Source: Nesterenkonia halotolerans (GTDB taxonomy: Bacteria > Actinomycetota > Actinomycetes > Actinomycetales > Micrococcaceae). Taken from it: 64,000 bases of DNA. The notes under the pieces were generated by a model. It worked only from the letters and a program-made list of their open reading frames with translations, ran no database searches and was not told where the DNA came from. Of the stretch, positions 52,561-60,773 are shown in pieces. The translations under genes and the position numbers were made by a program. Within the stretch, counting starts at the first letter, position 1, and each line of letters starts with the position of its first letter. The stretch is taken from positions 1,922,001 through 1,986,000 of the forward strand of contig NZ_JADBEE010000001.1 in NCBI RefSeq assembly GCF_014874065.1. The letters are read 5' to 3'.

Positions 52561-53742
52561 ATGACCGGTACATCTAATATCATCGAGCTCTTGACGCGGA
52601 ATCTGCGTCAGAGCGGCATCTACATCGCCTTCGTGCTCATCGTCCTGCTCTTCACGGTGCTCACCGGCGGCACGCTGCTGAGCCCAGGGAACATCACGAA
52701 CCTGGTGCTGCAGTACTCCTATATCCTCATCCTCGCCATCGGCATGGTGATGATCATCGTCGCCGGTCATATCGACCTCTCGGTGGGCTCGGTGGTCGCA
52801 CTCACCGGCGGTGTGGCGGCCGTCGTCGTGATCCGAGAGGGCATGCCCTGGTGGGTCGGCATCATCGCCGCGCTGATCACCGGTGTGCTGGTCGGGATCT
52901 GGCAGGGCTTCTGGGTGGCGATCGTCGGAATTCCCGCGTTCATCGTGACCCTCGCAGGCATGCTGATCTTCCGTGGCCTCGCCATGCAGGTGCTGGACAA
53001 CGTCTCGCTCTCCCCATTCCCCGAGGAGTACCGGCAGATCGCCGGCGGCTTCTCCAACGGGCTGCTCGGCGGACCCGGCTATGACCTCTTCACGCTGGTG
53101 ATCTTCGCGCTTGCCTCGGTCGGCTTCGCCGTGCAGCAGTGGCGGGCACGGATGCGCAAGCTCGAATACAAGCAGCCGGTGGAGGCCCTGTGGCTTTTCG
53201 CCGTCAAGGTGCTGCTGGTGGTCGCGGTCATCATGGCCTTCGGGTGGCAGCTCGCCAACTCGCGCGGCATGCCTTACGTGCTGGTCCTGCTGGCCGCACT
53301 GGTGCTGATCTACGGATTCGTCACCCAGCGCACCGTCTTCGGCCGCCACATCTACGCCATGGGCGGCAATCTCGACGCCGCCAAGCTCTCCGGTGTGAAG
53401 ACCAAGCGGGTCAACTTCCTGCTCTTCGTCAACATGGGCGTGCTGGCCGCCATCGCCGGCATCGTCTACTCGGCTCGGTCGAACTCCGCGCAGCCTGCGG
53501 CGGGCAACATGTTCGAGCTGGACGCGATCGCGGCGGCCTTCATCGGCGGCGCAGCGGTCACCGGCGGTGTCGGCAAGGTCCAGGGCGCCATCATCGGCGG
53601 CCTGATCATGGCCGTGATGTCCAACGGCATGCAGATCATGGGCATCGACCAGTCCACGCAGAACGTGGTCCGCGGCGTGGTCCTGGTGCTCGCCGTGGCC
53701 TACGACGTCTGGAGCAAGAAGAGGGCATCTGTGAGCAGCTGA
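52561..53742 (+). CDS. mmsB: Multiple-monosaccharide ABC transporter permease
   Basis: A 393-residue permease of the RbsC/XylH/GguB type, with about ten hydrophobic helices. AGHIDLSVGSVVALTGGVAA and IGGAAVTGGVGKVQGAIIGG are the family signatures. The gene follows the ATPase by 3 bp, and a strong terminator follows, which closes the araBDA-chvE-mmsAB unit. Confidence 0.94.
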   Translation: MTGTSNIIELLTRNLRQSGIYIAFVLIVLLFTVLTGGTLLSPGNITNLVLQYSYILILAIGMVMIIVAGHIDLSVGSVVALTGGVAAVVVIREGMPWWVGIIAALITGVLVGIWQGFWVAIVGIPAFIVTLAGMLIFRGLAMQVLDNVSLSPFPEEYRQIAGGFSNGLLGGPGYDLFTLVIFALASVGFAVQQWRARMRKLEYKQPVEALWLFAVKVLLVVAVIMAFGWQLANSRGMPYVLVLLAALVLIYGFVTQRTVFGRHIYAMGGNLDAAKLSGVKTKRVNFLLFVNMGVLAAIAGIVYSARSNSAQPAAGNMFELDAIAAAFIGGAAVTGGVGKVQGAIIGGLIMAVMSNGMQIMGIDQSTQNVVRGVVLVLAVAYDVWSKKRASVSS

Positions 53743-53762
53743 TCAGTGAGCGCTCTCACCAG

Positions 53763-53809
53763 AAGAAGGCCGCCGTCCCGATCTCGTCGTCGGGGCGGCG
53801 GCCTTCTTT
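53763..53809 (+). terminator. Intrinsic terminator after mmsB
   Basis: AAGAAGGCCGCC pairs with GGCGGCCTTCTT and the stem continues inward with GTCCC and GGGGC; TTT follows. A strong rho-independent terminator 20 nt after the permease stop codon. Confidence 0.8.
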
Positions 53810-53875
53810 GCGCGCGGACGAATTTGTCCCTGATTCATGCCCGAGAAGCATCAGATGATAGCCATCTGACATTCT

Positions 53876-53967
53876 TTGAATCGATTTATTGCACGTGTCC
53901 CAGATCACACGTAGTCTGATCTGCAGAGGTTTCAAGGAAATGTGCACCTGGAAATTGAATCGATTTA
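53876..53967 (+). promoter_or_regulatory. Promoter with twin AATCGATT operators (binding protein 3)
   Basis: TTGCAC (53889-53894) and TAGTCT (53912-53917) form a -35/-10 pair with 17 bp spacing. The same 13-mer TTGAATCGATTTA occurs twice, at 53876-53888 (upstream of -35) and 53955-53967 (downstream), 79 bp apart. A CRP-like CGTGTCCCAGATCACA (53894-53909, 8 of 10) fills the spacer. Two operators on both sides suit looping by a LacI-type repressor. Confidence 0.65.
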
Positions 53968-53995
53968 CCACTTGCCCACCGATATGAGGGATCTG

Positions 53996-55279
53996 ATGAG
54001 AATCAAGAAGTTCACCAAGCTGGCAGCTGCCACGACCATCGGCGCACTCGCCCTGACCTCCTGCGGAGGAGGCGGCGACGCTGAGGGGACCGAAGAAGAT
54101 CCCGTGGAGCTGCGGTTCGCCTGGTGGGGCTCCGAAGACCGCAACGCGAGCACCCAGGAGATCATTGAGGCATTCGAAGAGGAGAACCCAGGGATCACCG
54201 TGGAGGGCAGCTACAACGACTGGACCGGCTACCAGGACCAGCTCGCCACCCAGGTCGCCTCCGGCGATGGCCCCGACATCGTGCAGCTCGACGACGAGTT
54301 CATCAGCGAGTACGCCGACCGCGGTTCCCTGCTGGAGCTCACCGACGTCGACACCTCGAACATCGACCCTGCTGTGGTCGAAGGCGGCCAGGCTGACGGC
54401 ACGCAGTACGCCATCCCCACCGGTGTCAACGCCCTCGTTATGATGGCGAATCCGCAGCTGTTCGAGGAGGCAGGCGTGGAGATCCCGGATGACACCACCT
54501 GGACCTGGGATGACTACTTGGAGATCAGTGAGACGATCCACGAGGAGACCGGCGCCTATGGCACGAACAAGCCGGTTGCACAGACCATGATGATCTGGCT
54601 GCGCCAGCATGACAAGTCGATGTTCACCGAGGATGGAGGCATCGGCTTCAACGAGGAGGACGCTGAAGAGTACTTCACCCTACTCAGCGACATGATGGAC
54701 TCCAATGCCCTGGCCAGCGCCTCAGAGCTGGTGGAGGAAGAGTCAGCCAATCTCGAAGCGGCTCTCATAGCGACAAACCAGGCGGCGATGGGCATGTCCT
54801 GGACCAACCAGCTTCCCGTGATGTCCGAAGCCTCCGGCAATGATCTGATCCCGCTGCGCTTCCCGAGCCCGACCGGCAATGTCGAGGACAACGGTCTCTG
54901 GTTCAAGAACACGATGCTTGTCGCTGCCACTGCCTCCACCGACTACCCCGAAGAGGCCCAGATGTTCATCGACTTCATGGTCAACTCCGAGGAAGCTGGC
55001 CAGGCGAACCTCATGGACCGCGGCCTTCCCTCCAACGCCGATGTCCGAGAGAGCGTGATCGAGCAGGTCGAGGGACAAGACCTCGTGGCTGCTGAGTTCG
55101 TGGCGGACCTGGATGGAGAGATCACTGACTCCGAGGTGCTCCCACCAGTCGGGTTCACTGGTATCTCCGATGCGCTGACCAACCGCCAGCAGGACGTGTA
55201 CTTCGATCGAGCAACTCCCGCGGAGGCGGCCGAGTCCTTCGTCACCGAAGTCGAGGACATCCTCGCGAACAACGAGTGA
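53996..55279 (+). CDS. Sugar ABC transporter substrate-binding lipoprotein 3
   Basis: A 427-residue paralogue of the other family-1 binding proteins in the window. The signal peptide ends in LTSC (Cys near residue 22). Shared blocks are PDIVQLDDEFISEYADRG, EIPDDTTWTWDDYLEISE and STDYPEEAQMFIDFMVNSEE. The ATG at 53996 follows GAGGGA; upstream in-frame starts (53984, 53942) would add residues before the signal peptide, and 53942 would place the second operator inside the coding region. It is the neighbour of the GH106 gene; a ligand that contains rhamnose is therefore a guess. Confidence 0.92.
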   Translation: MRIKKFTKLAAATTIGALALTSCGGGGDAEGTEEDPVELRFAWWGSEDRNASTQEIIEAFEEENPGITVEGSYNDWTGYQDQLATQVASGDGPDIVQLDDEFISEYADRGSLLELTDVDTSNIDPAVVEGGQADGTQYAIPTGVNALVMMANPQLFEEAGVEIPDDTTWTWDDYLEISETIHEETGAYGTNKPVAQTMMIWLRQHDKSMFTEDGGIGFNEEDAEEYFTLLSDMMDSNALASASELVEEESANLEAALIATNQAAMGMSWTNQLPVMSEASGNDLIPLRFPSPTGNVEDNGLWFKNTMLVAATASTDYPEEAQMFIDFMVNSEEAGQANLMDRGLPSNADVRESVIEQVEGQDLVAAEFVADLDGEITDSEVLPPVGFTGISDALTNRQQDVYFDRATPAEAAESFVTEVEDILANNE

Positions 55280-55324
55280 CGAATGAGCAGCTGAGCATCT
55301 GATCGGCAGATCCAGCTGAGCAGT

Positions 55325-55367
55325 CCGCCGTCGTCCCCTCCGGCGCCACCGGAGGGGACGACGGCGG
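55325..55367. terminator. 19-bp perfect hairpin between binding protein 3 and GH106
   Basis: CCGCCGTCGTCCCCTCCGG and its exact reverse complement are separated by a 5-nt loop. There is no T-run, so it may act as attenuator or mRNA-stability element between the two genes. Confidence 0.65.
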
Positions 55368-55432
55368 CTCTGTCCGAGGCCGACGTGTCAGTGACCGGCT
55401 GTCCCAGCGGCCGACGTGAGGAGACATCACCG

Positions 55433-58114
55433 ATGGAGACCCAGACCGGGATGATGATGAGCACAGTGGAGATGCTCCACGCTGGGTTCCGCGAGCCCGA
55501 CCCTGCGGCCCGACCGATGATGCGGTGGTGGTGGTTCGGCCCCGACGTCCAGCGCGGCGATCTGCTGCGCGATCTCGATGACATGGCGGCTGCGGGCCTC
55601 GGTGGAGTCGAGTGCTCCTTCGTCTATCCGATGGGATCGGACAGCGACACCTTTCTCTCCGAGACCTTCCTCGGCGATGTGCAGTTCGCGGCGGAGGCCG
55701 CCCAGGACCGTGATCTGCGCTTTGATCTCACGCTGGGATCGGGATGGCCCTACGGAGGACCGCACATCGATGAGTCCACCGCCTCCCGGTGTCTGCATTG
55801 GGAGCGCCATGAGGTCCTGATGCAGCCTCAGCGCATTCCCATCCCGCACCTGTGGCCCCGTGACGAGTTCATCGCCGGCTATATCGGTGAGGGCACCGGC
55901 GCGGAGCCTGCGGAGAACTATGTCCAGCTCCAGCGCGAGGGCGATCACCTCATCGTCCCGGCGGGCCGTGGGCCGCGGGTGCTGCTGCTGGCGATCAGTC
56001 GGCTCAGCGGGCAGACGCTCAAGCGCGCAGCCAGCGGCGCCGAGGGGTGGGTTCTCGACCACATGAATCCTGCCGCTGCGCGTGCGCATATCGAGGCCGT
56101 TGCCGAACCCCTCGTGGCGGCCGCCGGCGTGCACCGGCTCGGGACAGTGTTCTGCGACAGCCTTGAGGTGTTCAACGCCGATTGGACCGGCATGCTGCCG
56201 CGAGAGTTCGAGGCGCGACGGGGATATGACCCGCTGCCGCAGCTCTGGCGGCTCACCACCAACCAGGAGGCCGGGCGAGAGTTTCAAGCCGACTTCCATC
56301 GCACACTGACCGAGCTGGTGGAAGAGAACTTCATCCGGGTCTTCGGAGACTGGGCCCGGTCCAAGGGACTGAGCTTCCGACTCCAGTGCTACGGGCAGCC
56401 GCCCGTGACGATCAGCTCCTATCGCCATGCGGATGCCTTTGAAGGTGAGGGATGGGGCTGGGATGCCATCACCGCGTGCCGCTGGGCGAGCTCTGCGGCA
56501 CAGATCTACGGCAGGGATGTGGTCTCTTCGGAGACCTGGACCTGGAACCATTCCCCGTCGTTCCGCTCCACGCCGCTGGACATCCTCGGTGAGGCCCATG
56601 ACCACCTGCTGATGGGCATCAACCAGTTCTTCGGCCACGGATGGCCGAACTCGCCTCGCCCGGAGGCCTCCCCGAGTTCCTCCGAGCCCGCCGAGCTCGG
56701 GCGCGTCTTCTACGCCTCGGCAGCCCTTGATTCGCGCAACGCCTGGTGGGACGCCGCTCCCTCGCTCTGGGGCACGCTGCACCGGCTCTGCTGGCTCATG
56801 CGCCAGGGGGGCCGGCTCTCCCAGGTGGGCATCTATCTCCCGGCCCGAGACATCTCCACCGGGTTCGGTGACGCGGGCAGGGTGGACCTCTACAAGGAAT
56901 CGCGGCTGCATATCGGCGAGGAGCTGCCCCACGCTCTGCGCACGGCCGGGCTCGACTTCGACCTCTTCGACGACGACGCCGCCGCGGTCCTCGACCCCGC
57001 GCGCTTCCCCCTGGTGGTGCTGCCCCATGCCGTCGACATCCCTGCCGAGACGTTCAGCTGGCTGCATGCCGTCCAGAATGCCGGCGGCGTCGTGCTGGAC
57101 CTCGGGGGCACCGCAGGACTGGGGGAGCCCGTCATGGACCCGCAGACTGTCCCCGACCGTCTGCCTTCCGCGGCGGAGGTTCCGGTGCGCCTGAGCGGAT
57201 GGGCTGACACAGAGAGCGGGACCGTCGGGAACGAGACCGTCGCGGTCACCACGCGCGCCCTGGACGGGGCGCGCATCCACTTCGTCGCCAACACCGGTCA
57301 GCATCCCGCAGCGGTGACGCTGCACTTCGCCGGCGAGAGAGAAGGCGCAGGCGAAGGCGAGGGAGCACCGGAGGGGCAGGCTGGCCCGCGCGTGCTGGAG
57401 CGCTGGGACGCCGAGACGGGTGCAGTGCGAGAAGTGCGCGCCCTCACCGGCGGGATCGACCTCGAGCTGGAGCCCTATGAGGCTGCCGTCTTCGTGGAGC
57501 ACGAAGACCCAGCGCGCCTGAAGATGGAGCTGGTCGCCGCGCCGGGGCGCCGTCGCGAGACTCTCCGGCTCGGCATCGAGGGGTGGCGTGTGCAGTTCTC
57601 CGACGAGCATGAGCCGCGGGAGGTGGGCCTCCCGCACCAGTGGGAGCAGGAGACATCCCGCAGCCACTTCTCTGGAACAGCGACCTACACGGCAGAGATC
57701 TCTGTCCCCGAGGGCGCCGACAGCGTGGTGCTGGATCTCGGGGAAGTGCGGGCGCATCAGCTCGTGGACCCTGAGGCTGCGGGGCTGATGGAAGCTTCCT
57801 TCAGCGCCGAGGTGCTGCCTCCCGTCGGTGCGGTGGCAAGGGTCCTGATCGACGATCAGCCGGTCGGCCTGCTGTGGAAGACCCCCTACCGGCTTGATCT
57901 CAGCGCCGCCGTGATGCCCGGGAGGATGCACCTGCTCTCGCTCGTGGTCTCCAATGTGACCAGCCATCGTCTGGCCGCAGACGCTGGCCTCCCGTGTATG
58001 GTCGCTGAGTCTCACGAGGCCTACGGGGCACGCTTCGGCATCCAGACTCTGGACCTGGCGCTCGCAGATGTCGCATCGGGACTTCTCGGCGAACCTGTTC
58101 TGAGCATCACTTGA
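55433..58114 (+). CDS. Glycoside hydrolase family 106 (alpha-L-rhamnosidase-like)
   Basis: An 893-residue enzyme that fits GH106. The N-terminal signature DPAARPMMRWWWFGPDVQRG and the LDDMAAAGLGGVECSFVYPM segment, the LTLGSGWPYGGPHI block, and the catalytic-domain DSLEVFNADWTG and SSETWTWNHSP are typical. A C-terminal beta-rich part starts near residue 700 and ends in a galactose-binding-like domain. No signal peptide is present, so it acts on imported oligosaccharides. The ATG at 55433 follows GAGGAGA. It is the only clear glycosidase in the window; its neighbours are orphan binding proteins. Confidence 0.87.
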   Translation: METQTGMMMSTVEMLHAGFREPDPAARPMMRWWWFGPDVQRGDLLRDLDDMAAAGLGGVECSFVYPMGSDSDTFLSETFLGDVQFAAEAAQDRDLRFDLTLGSGWPYGGPHIDESTASRCLHWERHEVLMQPQRIPIPHLWPRDEFIAGYIGEGTGAEPAENYVQLQREGDHLIVPAGRGPRVLLLAISRLSGQTLKRAASGAEGWVLDHMNPAAARAHIEAVAEPLVAAAGVHRLGTVFCDSLEVFNADWTGMLPREFEARRGYDPLPQLWRLTTNQEAGREFQADFHRTLTELVEENFIRVFGDWARSKGLSFRLQCYGQPPVTISSYRHADAFEGEGWGWDAITACRWASSAAQIYGRDVVSSETWTWNHSPSFRSTPLDILGEAHDHLLMGINQFFGHGWPNSPRPEASPSSSEPAELGRVFYASAALDSRNAWWDAAPSLWGTLHRLCWLMRQGGRLSQVGIYLPARDISTGFGDAGRVDLYKESRLHIGEELPHALRTAGLDFDLFDDDAAAVLDPARFPLVVLPHAVDIPAETFSWLHAVQNAGGVVLDLGGTAGLGEPVMDPQTVPDRLPSAAEVPVRLSGWADTESGTVGNETVAVTTRALDGARIHFVANTGQHPAAVTLHFAGEREGAGEGEGAPEGQAGPRVLERWDAETGAVREVRALTGGIDLELEPYEAAVFVEHEDPARLKMELVAAPGRRRETLRLGIEGWRVQFSDEHEPREVGLPHQWEQETSRSHFSGTATYTAEISVPEGADSVVLDLGEVRAHQLVDPEAAGLMEASFSAEVLPPVGAVARVLIDDQPVGLLWKTPYRLDLSAAVMPGRMHLLSLVVSNVTSHRLAADAGLPCMVAESHEAYGARFGIQTLDLALADVASGLLGEPVLSIT

Positions 58115-58179
58115 GCTGAAGTGATACGTCTGCGGTATCAACGCATGTCGAACCGGTCACGTGATGGGCCCAAACTGCG

Positions 58180-58244
58180 TTGACGTGTCTTGAGTCACAG
58201 ACCTACAGTCAATGGCAACCGCTTGCCCAGTGATGTGACTCACA
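58180..58244 (+). promoter_or_regulatory. Promoter, LacI-type operator and CRP-like site (binding protein 4)
   Basis: TTGACG (58180-58185) and TACAGT (58204-58209) have an 18-bp spacer. GGCAACCGCTTGCC (58214-58227), a CG-centred palindrome (12 of 14), follows the -10. AGTGATGTGACTCACA (58229-58244) matches TGTGA-N6-TCACA at 9 of 10 positions. The layout matches those of the other binding-protein genes. Confidence 0.68.
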
Positions 58245-58305
58245 AAATGCTCTGCATCTGGGTGGGCGCAGCATTCGCACCGTTTCACTCAATGAAGAGG
58301 ACACC

Positions 58306-59592
58306 ATGAAGAACTTTCGGTACACCAAGCTTGCCGCCGCCGCACTGGTCGGCGCAGTGGCACTGACCGCCTGCGGCGGGGACGCCGACGGCGGAGGCGA
58401 GGGCGAGGATGGCGAGGTCACCCTGCGGTTCAGCTGGTGGGGTTCAGACTCGCGGCACCAGGCCACCGAGGAAGCCATCGAAGTGTTCAACGAATCCCAC
58501 GACGGCATCACCGTGGAAGGTGAGTACGGGGACTGGGGAGGCTATTGGGATCAGCTGGCCACCCAGGCCGCGGGCAACGATGCCCCCGACATCATCCAGA
58601 TGGACGACAAGTACCTGCGCGAGTACGCCGACCGCGGCAGCCTGCTGGACCTCTCGGATGTAGACACCGCCGAGTTCGACCAGGGAACTCTGGACAACGG
58701 TCGCACGGAGGACGGTCTCTTCGGCATCACCACGGGCATCAACTCTCTGGCCATGGTGACCAACCCCGACATCTTCGAGGAGGCGGGGGTGGAGATGCCT
58801 GATGACACCTCGTGGACCTGGGAGGACTTCGCAGAGATCTCGGCCGAGATCAGCGAGAGCGGCGACGGCGTCTACGGCACGAACAACCCCAACGAGCCCG
58901 GCTCCTTCCAGATCTGGCTCCGCCAGCAGGGCACGAACTTCACCACTGCTGAGGGTGAGCTCGGTTTCGATCAGGCCCAGGCTGCCGAGTACTTCCAGTA
59001 CTGGCTCGACATGGTCGGTGACGGCATGGCGTCGGCTTCGGAGCTGGCAGAGAATCAGAGCGCCGGACCGGACCAGTCCATGATGGGCACCGGTGAGGCA
59101 GCCATGGCCTCCTGGTGGACCAACCAGCTGGGCGGTCTCACCGAGGCCTCCGGTGCGGAGCTCGAACTGCTGCGCTTCCCCACCGAGGGTGGCAATCCTG
59201 AGGAGAGCGGCATGTGGTACAAGTCCTCGATGATGCTCTCCGGCTACGCCGGCACTGATCATCCCGAGGAGGTGCAGACCTTCATCGACTGGTTCGTGAA
59301 CTCCGAGGAGGCCGCAGACTTCAACGGCTTCGACCGAGGCCTGCCAGCGAACGCCTCCATCCGGGAATACGTTCTCGAGGATGCCTCGGAGCCGGATCAG
59401 AAGACTGCCGACTTCATCACGGATATCGAGTCTGAGGTGGAGGCGCAGGAGGTGGAGCCGGTTCCCGCACTGGGCTTCTCCTCCCTGCAGGAGATCCTCT
59501 ACCGCTATGAGTCTGAAGTCTTCTTCGAGCGGATGACCCCCGAGGAGGCTGCCGAGGCCATGATCGGAGAGATGGAACAGGAACTCCAGTGA
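58306..59592 (+). CDS. Sugar ABC transporter substrate-binding lipoprotein 4
   Basis: A 428-residue paralogue, closest in appearance to the protein at 33238 (identical IIQMDDKYLREYADRG-type block and DNGRTEDGLFGITTG). The signal peptide ends in LTAC (Cys near residue 24). Other blocks are EMPDDTSWTWEDFAEISAE, TDHPEEVQTFIDWFVNSEE and FFERMTPEEAAEAM. No permease gene is adjacent. It has its own promoter and operators and a terminator, so it is an independent unit. Confidence 0.93.
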   Translation: MKNFRYTKLAAAALVGAVALTACGGDADGGGEGEDGEVTLRFSWWGSDSRHQATEEAIEVFNESHDGITVEGEYGDWGGYWDQLATQAAGNDAPDIIQMDDKYLREYADRGSLLDLSDVDTAEFDQGTLDNGRTEDGLFGITTGINSLAMVTNPDIFEEAGVEMPDDTSWTWEDFAEISAEISESGDGVYGTNNPNEPGSFQIWLRQQGTNFTTAEGELGFDQAQAAEYFQYWLDMVGDGMASASELAENQSAGPDQSMMGTGEAAMASWWTNQLGGLTEASGAELELLRFPTEGGNPEESGMWYKSSMMLSGYAGTDHPEEVQTFIDWFVNSEEAADFNGFDRGLPANASIREYVLEDASEPDQKTADFITDIESEVEAQEVEPVPALGFSSLQEILYRYESEVFFERMTPEEAAEAMIGEMEQELQ

Positions 59593-59632
59593 TCCGAAGG
59601 CAGGCTCGCTGAACCTCAAGAGGCGCAGTGGT

Positions 59633-59667
59633 GGTGAGGGGGTGGCCCACAGGGCCATCCCCTCACC
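59633..59667 (+). terminator. Hairpin terminator after binding protein 4
   Basis: GGTGAGGGGGTGGCC pairs with GGCCATCCCCTCACC (15 bp, one G-T wobble) around a 5-nt loop, 40 nt past the stop codon. Confidence 0.7.
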
Positions 59668-59708
59668 TATGTGTCCTCGGTCTCCCTCGCGTCTGCAAAG
59701 ATGGCCAT

Positions 59709-60686
59709 GTGAATACTCAAGATGCAGACCGGTCAGTAATGGTGGGGGAATGGTCGCCCGTGGATGACCGACGGCTCCACCTCGGGGAGGGCGCACGCTT
59801 CCTCGAGGTCGGCCTCCCGGGGCAGGACGCTGGTGCCGGCGAAGAACATCACTTCGTGGTCGTCGACATCATCGACGGCGGCCTCTACTCCACCACCGGT
59901 CTGCCGGGATCCGGGCTCACGCAGCTCGCCGCGCTGAGTGAGTCGCTCGGCGCCGTCGCGCCCGTGCACCAGGAGGGTGCCCCCACCGAATCGTCGGCGA
60001 GCTGGGTGGCCGCGCTCGGAGCGGGTCTCGTGCTGCTGGGTCAGCGGGATGCCGCAGGATTGCAGATCGTGCAGCGACTCGGCCAGCCAGCGGCTGGCCG
60101 CGCCGAGGTTCCGCTGCGCATGAACGACGCCGTCGCCGATCCGCACGGACGGTTCTGGGCCGGCGCGATGACCTACGACGGCGACCCCGGCGATGGATTC
60201 CTGCTGCGTCTGGACCGGAACGGCTCGATCCACATCATGCTGGAGGACCTGGCCATCCCGAACGGGCCGGCCTTCACCGCCGACGGAGCCACGATGTACC
60301 TCGCGGAGACCACCACTGGCTGGATCCGCCGCTTCCCCGTGGACCCGGCCACCGGTGACCTCGGCCCGGGTGAAAAGTTCGTCCACGTGTGCGAGGGCGG
60401 ACCCGACGGAATGACCGTGGACGCCGAGGGCTGCCTGTGGTCCGCGGTCTGGGGCGGATCCTGCCTGCATCGGTACTCTCCGGCGGGCGAGCTTCTCGAG
60501 CGCATCGAGGTGCCGGTGCGTCAGCCCACCAGCATCGCCATCAGCTCCGTGGCTCCCTACCGAGCCATCGTCACCTCCGCCACGCAGCATCTCGATTCCG
60601 CCACGCGTCATGATGGGCGCGTGATCACGGCCGAGGTCAGCGTCGGGGGCCTGCCCGCCGTAAGCTACAACCGCAGACCGCAGTAG
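59709..60686 (+). CDS. SMP-30/gluconolactonase family protein
   Basis: A 325-residue six-bladed propeller that hydrolyses sugar lactones. Metal-ligand candidates are Glu in LHLGEGARF, Asn in LRMNDAVADPHGRFWAGAM and Asp in GPDGMTVDAEGCLW. The GTG at 59709 and an ATG at 59739 are possible starts; the first gives a ten-residue longer N-terminus. It is next to an alditol-oxidase-type gene, which suggests a lactone intermediate made by a sugar oxidase or dehydrogenase and opened by this enzyme. Confidence 0.88.
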   Translation: MNTQDADRSVMVGEWSPVDDRRLHLGEGARFLEVGLPGQDAGAGEEHHFVVVDIIDGGLYSTTGLPGSGLTQLAALSESLGAVAPVHQEGAPTESSASWVAALGAGLVLLGQRDAAGLQIVQRLGQPAAGRAEVPLRMNDAVADPHGRFWAGAMTYDGDPGDGFLLRLDRNGSIHIMLEDLAIPNGPAFTADGATMYLAETTTGWIRRFPVDPATGDLGPGEKFVHVCEGGPDGMTVDAEGCLWSAVWGGSCLHRYSPAGELLERIEVPVRQPTSIAISSVAPYRAIVTSATQHLDSATRHDGRVITAEVSVGGLPAVSYNRRPQ

Positions 60687-60773
60687 ATCCGCCGCACCCC
60701 CGGCTCGGTCCCGGAGATGAGCGGCGGTCGGCCTGACGCACCAGACGAGCAGAACGTTCCAGGAAGGAACCGC

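Noticed and set aside
55427..58141. Open frame of about 900 codons on the minus strand opposite the GH106 gene
   Set aside because: It mirrors the GH106 gene, is rich in Arg, His, Pro and Gly with no domain, and has no ribosome site. High GC content produces such antisense frames.
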